Positions 24,305 to 32,287 of a stretch of DNA of 64,000 nt are shown in pieces. Position 1 is the stretch's first letter; the number at the start of each line of letters is the position of its first letter. Both the position numbers and the translations under genes were made by a program. Origin of the DNA: Streptomyces viridiviolaceus (GTDB lineage Bacteria; Actinomycetota; Actinomycetes; Streptomycetales; Streptomycetaceae). The notes under the pieces were generated by a model. The model was given only the letters and a program-made list of their open reading frames with translations, did no database searches and was not told where the DNA came from. Location: contig NZ_BMWA01000037.1 of assembly GCF_014650995.1 (NCBI RefSeq), positions 1 to 64,000 on the forward strand. Direction: 5' to 3'.

Positions 24305-24316
24305 TATCATTGAGGT

Positions 24317-24988
24317 GTGGGCCTTCGAGAGACCAAGAAGCGGCAGACACGCACGGCCATCGCCGACGCGGCTCTGTCGCTGTTCCTGGAACACGGCTTC
24401 GACCAGGTGACGGTCGCCGAGGTGGCACGACAGGCAGGCGTGTCCACCAACACCGTGTTCAACTACTTCCCGTCCAAGGAAGATCTGTTCTTCGACCGCC
24501 AGGCCGAGGTGGAGAACCACCTCGCCGCCCTGGTGCGCGACCGGCCGCCGGGCACCTGCCCGGTCGCGGCCGTCCGGGACGACCTGCTGTCCGCCCTGCG
24601 GCAAGACGACGCCACGCTCGGGCTCCAGCCCGGAGCGCCGGCGTTCTGGCAGGTCATCGAGGACAGTCCGGCCCTGCGCGCACGTGAACGCGAGATCGGC
24701 GAACGCATCGAAGCCGCCCTGGCGACCGCGCTGGCCGACCACCCGCCGAAAAGCGCAGACGCACCCGGCAGTGCCGGGGACCTGCTGTCCGTGATGCTCG
24801 CGGGCACCATTGCCGGAACGCACCGCGCCGTTCTGCGCGAGCTACGGCGACGCATCATGTCCGGCGATCCGCCCGCCCAGGCCGGCGACACCGTCGCGAG
24901 GGCGGCGAAGCTCGCGTTCGACCGTCTCTGCTCCGGCCTGCACGACGACGGCGGACCGACGCCGCCGGAGCAACACGCGCCCCGATAG
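24317..24988 (+). CDS. TetR-family transcriptional regulator
   Basis: 223 aa, GTG start. N-terminal HTH is typical: RQTRTAIADAALSLFLEHGF then VTVAEVARQAGVSTNTVFNYFPSKEDLFF. The C-terminal ligand domain is variable, with an Ala/Asp-rich tail. The GTG lies only 12 bp after the palindrome, so the transcript may be short-leadered or leaderless. Probably represses itself and the divergent glycosidase-like/PPOX genes. Confidence 0.92.
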   Translation: MGLRETKKRQTRTAIADAALSLFLEHGFDQVTVAEVARQAGVSTNTVFNYFPSKEDLFFDRQAEVENHLAALVRDRPPGTCPVAAVRDDLLSALRQDDATLGLQPGAPAFWQVIEDSPALRAREREIGERIEAALATALADHPPKSADAPGSAGDLLSVMLAGTIAGTHRAVLRELRRRIMSGDPPAQAGDTVARAAKLAFDRLCSGLHDDGGPTPPEQHAPR

Positions 24989-24990
24989 GC

Positions 24991-25132
24991 ATGGCGGACG
25001 GTGGGCCACCGCCACCACCGTTCGATCCGCCACCAGGTGCCCGATGCCGGCGTGGACGGCCGCCTCCTCGATCGCGTCCAGCGCGGCCGTGACCTCGATC
25101 AGCAGGACGATCGGCGAACAACCGCAGCGTCG
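24991..25132 (-). pseudogene. Remnant of an ABC transporter ATPase (Walker B to H-loop)
   Basis: Minus-strand reading gives IVLLIEVTAALDAIEEAAVH then GHLVADRTVVAVAHR, which is clearly the Walker B / D-loop / H-loop segment of an ABC exporter nucleotide-binding domain (normally LLDEATSALD...VVAHR). Walker A and signature motifs are absent, and Asp of Walker B is replaced by Ile. It fills the 146-bp gap between the TetR and LacI genes. Confidence 0.65.
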
Positions 25133-25134
25133 GG

Positions 25135-26166
25135 TCAGGCTCCCGTGCCGCCCCTCGTCGCCTGGCGGCCCAGCGTGCTCTCCCGCTCGGCGAGACGGTA
25201 GTCCGCCCGGATGCGGCGCGGCTCGGGAGCCTTTCCACCGAGCCGCGCCAGCACCGACTCCACGGCGAGCCTGCCGATGGCCTCCTTGTCCGGCGACACG
25301 GACGTGAGCGTCACCGCGCCGAAACGGCCTTCGACGACGTCGTCGAAGCCGACCACCGCGATGTCCTCGGGTACCCGCAGTCCCCGTTCGTGGAGCACCC
25401 GCATCGCTCCGATGGCCATGGGGTCGTTGTAGGCGAAGACCGCGTCGGGGCGCCTTCCCGTCTCCAGGATGCGGGCCATGGCCGCGGCGCCGTCCGCGTG
25501 CCCCCAGCCGTCCGTGGCGGCGACGAGTCCGTCGTCGGCGGGAAGTCCGGCGTCGGTCAGTTCCTCGCGCCAGCCGCGCACGCGCAGTTGGGCGGGTTCA
25601 CTGCGCCCCCGCCGGGCGCCGATGAACGCCACCTCCCGGCGCCCCAGACCGATCAGGTGCCGTACGGCCGCGCGCGCTGCGGCGACGTTGTCGATGGCGA
25701 TGTGGTCGTACGGCAGGTCGTATTCCCGTTCGCCGAGCAGCACCAGTGGTACGTGCTCCGCACGGTCGCGCAGGTCGTCGGTCTCCAGCTCGATGGGGCT
25801 GAGGATGAGCCCGTCGATGACCCTGGCCCGGAATCCCTGGCTGACGAGGATCTCCTGTTCGCGTCGGCCGCCGGTGTGGTCGAGCAGCACGATGTAGTCG
25901 TTCGCGGCGGCGGTGTCGACCACGGCCGCGGCGAGTTCGGCGAAGTACGGATTGCCGAGTTCCGGCAGGGCGAGCGCGATGATGCCCGTGCGCCCCTTGC
26001 GCAGGTGACGGGCGGCCAGGTTGGGCCGGTAGCCGAGCGCGTCGATGGAGCGCTGGACGCGTTCGCGCATCGCGGGGGTGACGTGCTGGTAGTCGTTCAC
26101 CACGTTGGAGACGGTCTTGATGGAGACCCCCGCGTGCGCGGCTACGTCCTTGAGGCTGACCCGCAC
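25135..26166 (-). CDS. LacI-family transcriptional regulator
   Basis: About 343 aa from GTG 26166 (GGAAGGGA 5-7 bases upstream; the frame is open to 26211). HTH: VSLKDVAAHAGVSIKTVSNVVN followed by the hinge helix YRPNLAARHLRKG, then a periplasmic-binding-protein-like sugar domain (GIIALALPELGNPYFAEL, DAVFAYNDPMAIGAMRVL, DIAVVGFDDVVEGRF). Such regulators respond to sugars or nucleosides. No transporter or catabolic operon is adjacent, so it may act on distant genes or itself. Confidence 0.92.
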   Translation of the reverse strand: MRVSLKDVAAHAGVSIKTVSNVVNDYQHVTPAMRERVQRSIDALGYRPNLAARHLRKGRTGIIALALPELGNPYFAELAAAVVDTAAANDYIVLLDHTGGRREQEILVSQGFRARVIDGLILSPIELETDDLRDRAEHVPLVLLGEREYDLPYDHIAIDNVAAARAAVRHLIGLGRREVAFIGARRGRSEPAQLRVRGWREELTDAGLPADDGLVAATDGWGHADGAAAMARILETGRRPDAVFAYNDPMAIGAMRVLHERGLRVPEDIAVVGFDDVVEGRFGAVTLTSVSPDKEAIGRLAVESVLARLGGKAPEPRRIRADYRLAERESTLGRQATRGGTGA

Positions 26167-26519
26167 GTCATTCCCTTCCACGGTGACCCGACTCGGGTGG
26201 TCGGTGCGCACCCGCGCTCGTCACCGTGAGCCGCGCGCCGAGCCTCTGCGCTCGATCTTCACAACGGTATACAGCCGTCCACGCCGCACTGACAAGGCGG
26301 TGGACCCACCGCTGCCGCCAGGGCCCCGCAAGTCTCCTTACGGCCCGACGCCCCCGGATCGCCCGCGCCGGTGTCGCAGAGCGGCACGGGCCGGGGCGGC
26401 CTGAAGGCGCCGGGGCGTGTCGGGCGTGGGGCGGCCCCGGAGGCGGCCGGGGGGCCTCGAGCGGTCGGTCCTTCGGCGCTTCGCCGGGCAGTCCGGACCG
26501 CACCCAGCGCCCGCCGGCA
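26167..26519. other. Upstream region of the LacI gene
   Basis: 353 bp. It contains ACAACGGTATACAGCCGTCC around 26259-26279, an imperfect palindrome near an AT-richer spot that could be the LacI self-operator or promoter. The rest, 26330-26519, is very GC-rich with no frame I trust. Confidence 0.35.
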
Positions 26520-27065
26520 TCACTCGGCGCCGTTGTCGGCCCACCGGGTCACGGCGACCACCTCTCGGGCGATGTCCGCGACGGATCGACCGTCCGTCGC
26601 CACCCGCGCCGCGTCCACCGGCGTCCGCTCGTCCAGCAGGCGCGCCTTGCGTATGCTGCCCCGCAACTCGTGCTCCAGTTCCGAGCCGAGTTCCCGGCCG
26701 GTGAGCCGTTCACGGGCGGTGGAGTCCGACGCCGTCAGGAGGATCCGGATGATCCGCGTCCGTTCCCCCATGGCACGCAGGAACATGCCTGCCGACTCCG
26801 GCAGCACGCTCACGGTGTTCGTGTAGATCAGACGCCGGTAGCCGTGCCGGGCGAAGTTGGCCCACACGGCGGTCAGGTTGCTCTCGGTGATCCGCGACCG
26901 GTCCGGGTCACCCTCCGGTGCCGGATGCACCTGGCCCATGTAGTCGCCCTCGACGACCGCGTGCCGGACCTGGCGAGCGCGCAGCAACGCCGACACCTCC
27001 CAGGCCACCGTCGTCTTGCCGACCCCCGCCCGTCCACCGATGAGCAGTGCTTCAGCGTGATTCAT
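26520..27065 (-). CDS. P-loop nucleoside/adenylate-kinase-like protein
   Basis: 181 aa, ATG at 27065. Walker A is GGRAGVGKTTVAWEV (~10-24), then VVEGDYMGQVHP and, at ~113-132, STARERLTGRELGSELEHEL, an adenylate-kinase/shikimate-kinase-like LID arrangement with several arginines. It would phosphorylate a small molecule or act as a P-loop switch; the substrate is unknown. Convergent with the LacI gene's upstream region and divergent from the phosphopantetheinyl transferase gene by ~160 bp. Confidence 0.75.
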   Translation of the reverse strand: MNHAEALLIGGRAGVGKTTVAWEVSALLRARQVRHAVVEGDYMGQVHPAPEGDPDRSRITESNLTAVWANFARHGYRRLIYTNTVSVLPESAGMFLRAMGERTRIIRILLTASDSTARERLTGRELGSELEHELRGSIRKARLLDERTPVDAARVATDGRSVADIAREVVAVTRWADNGAE

Positions 27066-27224
27066 GGAAGCAGACTGCCAGGCGCAATGTCCTGCCTCGA
27101 GACCGAAGGCGTTGTTCGGCTCACACACGGCGGCACGGTTGCGCACCGCAGCGCTCGAGAGGCCCGGAGTCGTCGCGCAGCCCGGCAGCTGCGACGCCGG
27201 TGCCGACCTCCGTATCCTGCTTGT

Positions 27225-27938
27225 GTGGTGCCTGGTGTGGTGTTGCGACCTGTGGAGCTGCGGGACGGGGCGTGGGAGCAGCCACTGATGGCGCCGGGGA
27301 CCGGGGGTCGGCCCGGGTTGTGGCTGGTGCGGGCGGAGGCTTTCAGGCCGGTGGTGGCCCGTCTGGCCCGGTCGGTGCTGGACCGCCTCGAGACGGAGCG
27401 CGCGGCGGCCTTCAGGAAGGCGCGGGACAGGGACACGTATCTGGCCGGGCATGTGGGCCTGCGGTTGCTGCTGGGCGCGTATCTCGGCGTATCGCCCGCT
27501 GAGGTCCCCCTGGAACGGCTCCCGTGCCCGATGTGCGGAGAGCCGCACGGGCGCCCCGTGGTGCGCGGCGATGCCGTGCATTTCTCGCTGTCCCACAGCG
27601 GTGGGTTGTGCCTGCTGGCGTTCGCGGCGACGCCGGTGGGCGTGGACATCGAGGCGGTACCCGACCTTGCGGTCGCAGACGAGGTCGGGGCCTGCCTGCA
27701 CCCGCGGGAGAGCACCGAACTGCGTGATCTGCGGGCGGCGGACCGACCGGCGGCGTTCGCCCGGGTATGGGCGCGCAAGGAGGCCTATCTGAAGGGGCTG
27801 GGCATCGGGCTGGGACGCGCCATGTCACGGGACTACCTGGGTACGGCGAGCGGAGCGGCGGCCACGGTGCCGGGCTGGACGATCGGGGATGCGGCGGTGG
27901 ACGACGGCTACGCCGCCGCGGTCGCCGTTCGCTGCTGA
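27225..27938 (+). CDS. 4'-phosphopantetheinyl transferase (Sfp type)
   Basis: About 237 aa from GTG 27225; ATG 27288 (GGGAG 10 bases upstream) is an equally good start giving ~216 aa. Hallmarks: VHFSLSHSGGLCLLAFA, the Mg-binding VGVDIEAVPDL, and the FARVWARKEAYLKGLGIGLG signature. It converts apo carrier proteins to the holo form using coenzyme A. Two carrier domains are encoded just downstream (29528 gene and 32288 gene), so this enzyme most likely activates them and belongs to the cluster. Confidence 0.92.
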   Translation: MVPGVVLRPVELRDGAWEQPLMAPGTGGRPGLWLVRAEAFRPVVARLARSVLDRLETERAAAFRKARDRDTYLAGHVGLRLLLGAYLGVSPAEVPLERLPCPMCGEPHGRPVVRGDAVHFSLSHSGGLCLLAFAATPVGVDIEAVPDLAVADEVGACLHPRESTELRDLRAADRPAAFARVWARKEAYLKGLGIGLGRAMSRDYLGTASGAAATVPGWTIGDAAVDDGYAAAVAVRC

Positions 27939-28061
27939 GGAACCGGTCTGGGGACCAAGGAGCTCCCCGGTGATCGTGCGACCGCAGACTGCCGTCCGTG
28001 GACTCGGTGAGGCGGGCATGGCCGGGCTGGTCGCCGGGGCCCTCGTACCCGGACCGGCCGG

Positions 28062-29096
28062 TCAGTGGCACCGGCCGGTCCGGAGCGCGCTGGGGCCCGG
28101 GAGTCGGACCGCGGGGGAGTGGGCGGCGACTTCCTGCCGGTCGAGCGTGTTGTCGCCGTAGAGGTCCTGTACCCAGTTGGTCTGGTAGATGGTTTCCAGG
28201 TAGCGCTCGCCGAGGTCGGGGGCGATGGCCACCGCGGTCGGCTGCCGACGGCGCCCCGAGTGCCGGCTGAGCCACTGGGAGGCGCCGCTGACGACGGTGC
28301 CGGTGGAGCCTCCGAAGACGAACCCGTGTCGCGCCAGCCGGTGGCAGGTGCGGATGGTGTCGGCTTCGTTGACGTGGATCACCTCGTCCACGTACGAGTC
28401 GTCCAGCAGTGGCGGGCGGACGCTGCTGCCGAGGCCGGGGATCATGCGTCGGCCCGGGGCGTCTCCGAAGGTGACCGATCCTTCACTGTCGACGGCGACG
28501 ATGTGTACCGGCCTGCACCAGTCGCGGAAATAGCGGGCGCAGCCCATCAGAGTTCCCGTGGTGCCGGCTCCGACAAAGAGGACGTCGAGGTCGGGGAAGT
28601 CGCGGGCGATGGCCGGGGCGGTGGTCTTGAAGTGAGCCATGTGGTTGCTGGGATTGGTGTACTGGTTGAGCCATACATACCGGTCGTCCGAGGCACACAG
28701 CGCGCGGACATGGTTGATGCGCGCGGCGAGCAGACCCCCTTCGGGGGCGGGCTCGGTGATGATGTGGATCTGGCTGCCGAGGGCCTCCATGAGCAGCCGG
28801 GTGGGCAGGTTGCAACGGGAGTCGGTCACGCACACGAACCGGTAGCCCTTGCTGGCCGCGATCACGCTCAGGGCCACGCCCAAATTGCCGGAGGAGGATT
28901 CGACGAGGATCGAGTCGCTGGTGAGACGGCCCTCGCGTTCGGCAACCTCGACCATCTCGGCGGCGGCCTTGAGTTTGATGGAACCGGCGAAATTGAAGCC
29001 CTCACATTTGAGGAACAGCCTGTGGCCGATGATCGCTTCTAGATCGACGTAGAGGTCGTCCTGGTTGAACGCCTGGGGGGTGGATATGACCGGCAC
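28062..29096 (-). CDS. sbnA: SbnA-type PLP enzyme of L-2,3-diaminopropionate biosynthesis
   Basis: 344 aa from GTG 29096, with a perfect AGGAGG five bases upstream. It is a cysteine-synthase-fold (type II PLP) enzyme with the SbnA-like opening STPQAFNQDDLYVDL, LFLKCEGFNFAGSIK (PLP lysine K41) and the phosphate loop SSSGNLG. In staphyloferrin B synthesis SbnA condenses O-phospho-L-serine with glutamate to N-(1-amino-1-carboxyethyl)-glutamate; SbnB then releases L-2,3-diaminopropionate. The SbnB gene is at 35942. Transcribed divergently from the NRPS genes. Confidence 0.88.
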   Translation of the reverse strand: MPVISTPQAFNQDDLYVDLEAIIGHRLFLKCEGFNFAGSIKLKAAAEMVEVAEREGRLTSDSILVESSSGNLGVALSVIAASKGYRFVCVTDSRCNLPTRLLMEALGSQIHIITEPAPEGGLLAARINHVRALCASDDRYVWLNQYTNPSNHMAHFKTTAPAIARDFPDLDVLFVGAGTTGTLMGCARYFRDWCRPVHIVAVDSEGSVTFGDAPGRRMIPGLGSSVRPPLLDDSYVDEVIHVNEADTIRTCHRLARHGFVFGGSTGTVVSGASQWLSRHSGRRRQPTAVAIAPDLGERYLETIYQTNWVQDLYGDNTLDRQEVAAHSPAVRLPGPSALRTGRCH

Positions 29097-29527
29097 GATT
29101 GCCTCCTGGTCGTCGGTGACCCGTCTCGTGCCGCTCATCCGTGTGTTTCGGGCGGCTGACGGAAGAGGTCGCCTGCCGGGGGCGACGCCCTTGGGACCCC
29201 TCCAGTACGCACGGCCCGTCGCGGTCGTGTCATGCCACCGAATGTCGGGACTTGACGGCGGTCGCTTCATCGTGTAAAAGCACTCGCTCTTTGTCATTCG
29301 GGGCGGGGGCCGGCACCGGCTCGGTGCAATTCGCGCACAGATTCTCCGCCCAATAGTCCTGCAGGCGCGTGGTGTCAAGTCACGAGATTCAGCGGCGTGA
29401 CGCGAATCGTGTCGGCACGGCCTACTGGAGGGGCAGGCGTCAGAAATACGGCCACGAAAAGCCCCCGGCGCCTCTGCGGGTGGAGGAAGCCGTCACCCGC
29501 GATCACACCGACGACACCGGAGCTGAC
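29097..29527. promoter_or_regulatory. Divergent control region of the DAP/NRPS cluster
   Basis: 431 bp between sbnA and the carrier/membrane NRPS gene. An 11-base word TACTGGAGGGG occurs in inverted orientation at 29197-29207 (minus) and 29423-29433 (plus), each followed by a GGCGTC. An AT-richer spot with GTAAAAGCAC...TTTGTCATTC lies at about 29275-29300, between the two. Plausibly two divergent promoters with a common regulator site. Confidence 0.45.
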
Positions 29528-32233
29528 ATGGCAGGGAATTCCACCGGCGCCTGGACCGTCGCGCCGCCCGACCTTTCCACGTGCCTCGACGAAAGCGGCA
29601 GCGGCAGGACCGATGGCAGGTCCGCCGACCCGACGGCCGATATCGCGCGGCTTCTGGGGGAGGTGCTGGCCGAGGTCGTGGACGTGGAGCAGGTGCCGGC
29701 GGACAGTCACTTCTTCCATGATCTGGGCGCGGATTCGATGGTCATGGCCCGGTTCTGTGCGCGGGTCCGCAAGCGGGCGGACCTGCCGTCCGTGTCGATG
29801 AAGGACGTCTACCGGCATCCCACGGTCGAGAGCCTGGCCGCCGCGCTCACCGGACCCGAAGCCGGGACCATGCCCCCCGCAGTCGTGGCTCCGGCGTCCG
29901 CCGCCACCGGCGCGGCGGCCACGACCAGCGCCTCGACCGCCGGCGCGTCCCCGACCGGCGCGCCCACCCCCGTCCAGCAGCCCGGCCCGGGTTCCGCTCC
30001 GGAGTCCGACGCGAACGCCGCCCGGGCGACGAGCGAGGCGCCGGCACGGGCAGGCACACGGCAGTACCTGCTCTGCGGAGCGCTGCAGTTCCTGTTCTTC
30101 CTCGCGTACTCCTACCTGGCGGCTCTGGCCGCGGTCCGAGGGTACGAATGGATCAGCGAGACCACCGCCCTGACGGACCGCTACGTGCGTTCCGTGCTGG
30201 CCGGCGGTGTCGGCTTCATCGGCCTGTGTGCCGTGCCGATCCTCGCCAAGTGGACGCTCATCGGCCGGTTCAAGCCATGCCAGTTCCCCGTGTGGAGTCT
30301 TTCCTACGTGCGTTGGTGGGTCGTGAAAACCCTGATCCGCACGAGTCCTTTGCGTCTGTTCACCGCATCGCCGTTGTATGTGCTGTATCTGCGAGCGCTG
30401 GGCGCGAACATCGGACGGAACGTTGCGATCTTCACCACGAAGATTCCTGCGTGCACGGATCTGCTCACCATCGGAGACGGGACGGTCATCCGCAAGGACT
30501 CGCTGTTCTCCGGTTACCGCGCCCACGCCGGCCTCATCCAGACCGGCCCGGTCACTCTCGGCAAGGACGTCGTCGTCAGCGAACAGACAGTCCTCGACAT
30601 CGACACTTCCATGGGCGACGCGTCCCAGCTCGGGCATGCCTCCGCCCTGTACGCCGGTCAGGCAGTGCCCGCAGGCGAGCGCTGGCACGGGTCACCGGCC
30701 GAGGCCACCGCCACGGACTTCCGTACGGCACAGCGAGCGGACTGCTCCACAGCCAGGCAGGTCCGTTACAGCATCGGGCAGTTGCTGGCCCTGCTGCTGG
30801 TGTATCTGCCGCTGGCCATGGGCGGCGCGGCCCTGCTGTCCGCCGCTGTGCCGCAACTGAATGCGCCTGTCGCTTTCGGATCGTCGTCATTCGCCGGCTG
30901 GACCTTCTGGCTGGGCGCCATGGCCGCGTCCCTCCTGCTGTTCTTCGGCAGCGCTTGCGCCGGGCTTCTCATCCAGGGCACGGTGCCCCGCCTGCTCAAC
31001 CTGGCCATCAAGCCGGACAGGGTCTACCCCCTCTACGGCATCCACTACGGCCTGCAGCGGGCGATCGCCTTTCTGACCAACAGGAAATTCTTCACCACGC
31101 TTTTCGGCGACAGCTCGGCGATCGTCCACTACCTGCGCTACATCGGCTACAACCTGACTCCGGTCACGCAGACCGGCTCGAACTTCGGCACCGAAGTGAA
31201 GCACGACAGCCCGTTCCTGAGTTCGGTGGGCAGCAATACGATGGTCGCCGACGGCCTGTCGGTCATCAATGCCGAATTCTCCAACTCGTCGTTCTCCCTC
31301 TCCCGCGCCTCGGTCGGAGCGCGCAGTTTCCTCGGGAACCGCATCGCCTATCCGTCGCGGTCCAGGACCGGCGACAACTGCCTGTTGGCGACGAAGGTCA
31401 TGGTGCCCATCGACGGAGAGGTGAGGGAGGACGTCGGTCTGCTGGGTTCACCGCCCTTCGTCATTCCGCGAACGGTGATGCGGGACACCCAGTTGAGCCA
31501 CATCGACAGCGGCAGCGAGCTGCGTCGCCGGCTCGCCGCCAAGAACCGGCACAACGCCGTGACCGCGGTGGTGTACCTGCTGGCCCGGTGGTTCCACGTC
31601 TTCGTCCTCACCCTGCTGGCACTGGGAGCCGAAACCCTCCGCGCCTCCTTCGGCGCACCGGTGATCGCGCCGACGGTCATCCTCGGCCTCGTCTTCACCG
31701 TCTGCTACTTCTCGCTCCTCGAACGGGCCACCACCGGTTTCACGGCCCAGAAGCCACTGAACTGCTCCATCTACGATCCGTCCTTCTGGCGGCATGAACG
31801 CTTCTGGAAGATGGCGGCGGTCGATCACGCCCAGTTCTTCGACGGAACCCCGTTCAAGAACGTGGTCCTGAGGCTGCTGGGTGCCCGTATCGGCAAGCGG
31901 GTCTTCGACGACGGCTCGTTCTTCCCGGAGCGGACGATGGTGACGATCGGCGACGACTGCACCCTCAACGCGGGCACGGTGGTCCAGTGCCACTCGCAGG
32001 AGGACGGCGCCTTCAAGGCCGACCGCACCACGATCGGCGCCGGCTGCACCCTCGGCGTCGGCGCATTCGTCCACTACGGCGTGACCGTCGCCGACCACGC
32101 CGACCTCGCCTGCGACTCCTTCCTCATGAAGGGCGAACACGTCCCGTCGCACGCCCGATGGGGAGGAAACCCGGCCCGGCACCTGCCCGACAGCAACCCC
32201 CACCCGCACGTCCTCGTGGCACCCCGCGCCTGA
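29528..32233 (+). CDS. Free-standing carrier domain fused to Pls/PosA-type NRPS terminal membrane domain
   Basis: 901 aa from ATG 29528 (GGAG six bases upstream; the frame is open to 29369). Order: carrier domain (~30-112, phosphopantetheine Ser in LGADSMVM near 70); Ala/Pro/Thr-rich linker (~115-175); TM helix (~179-203); soluble hexapeptide (left-handed beta-helix) acyltransferase-like segment (~300-390, TIGDGTVIRKDSLFSG); two TM helices (~415-485); second segment (~550-640); TM pair (~680-731); third hexapeptide segment (~804-880). This is the NRPS terminal domain of epsilon-polylysine synthetase Pls, which joins monomers iteratively. Here it lacks its adenylation domain, supplied by the next gene. 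Confidence 0.85.
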   Translation: MAGNSTGAWTVAPPDLSTCLDESGSGRTDGRSADPTADIARLLGEVLAEVVDVEQVPADSHFFHDLGADSMVMARFCARVRKRADLPSVSMKDVYRHPTVESLAAALTGPEAGTMPPAVVAPASAATGAAATTSASTAGASPTGAPTPVQQPGPGSAPESDANAARATSEAPARAGTRQYLLCGALQFLFFLAYSYLAALAAVRGYEWISETTALTDRYVRSVLAGGVGFIGLCAVPILAKWTLIGRFKPCQFPVWSLSYVRWWVVKTLIRTSPLRLFTASPLYVLYLRALGANIGRNVAIFTTKIPACTDLLTIGDGTVIRKDSLFSGYRAHAGLIQTGPVTLGKDVVVSEQTVLDIDTSMGDASQLGHASALYAGQAVPAGERWHGSPAEATATDFRTAQRADCSTARQVRYSIGQLLALLLVYLPLAMGGAALLSAAVPQLNAPVAFGSSSFAGWTFWLGAMAASLLLFFGSACAGLLIQGTVPRLLNLAIKPDRVYPLYGIHYGLQRAIAFLTNRKFFTTLFGDSSAIVHYLRYIGYNLTPVTQTGSNFGTEVKHDSPFLSSVGSNTMVADGLSVINAEFSNSSFSLSRASVGARSFLGNRIAYPSRSRTGDNCLLATKVMVPIDGEVREDVGLLGSPPFVIPRTVMRDTQLSHIDSGSELRRRLAAKNRHNAVTAVVYLLARWFHVFVLTLLALGAETLRASFGAPVIAPTVILGLVFTVCYFSLLERATTGFTAQKPLNCSIYDPSFWRHERFWKMAAVDHAQFFDGTPFKNVVLRLLGARIGKRVFDDGSFFPERTMVTIGDDCTLNAGTVVQCHSQEDGAFKADRTTIGAGCTLGVGAFVHYGVTVADHADLACDSFLMKGEHVPSHARWGGNPARHLPDSNPHPHVLVAPRA

Positions 32234-32287
32234 GGCCGCGCACACGCACCCCGCCACACCACGACCCGAGCACAAGGACAGACCCCG

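Noticed and set aside
29369..29527. Extra 53 residues at the N-terminus of the carrier/membrane protein
   Set aside because: The ATG at 29528 has a GGAG RBS and the family domain starts after it; the upstream part is not coding-like and includes the inverted-word region.
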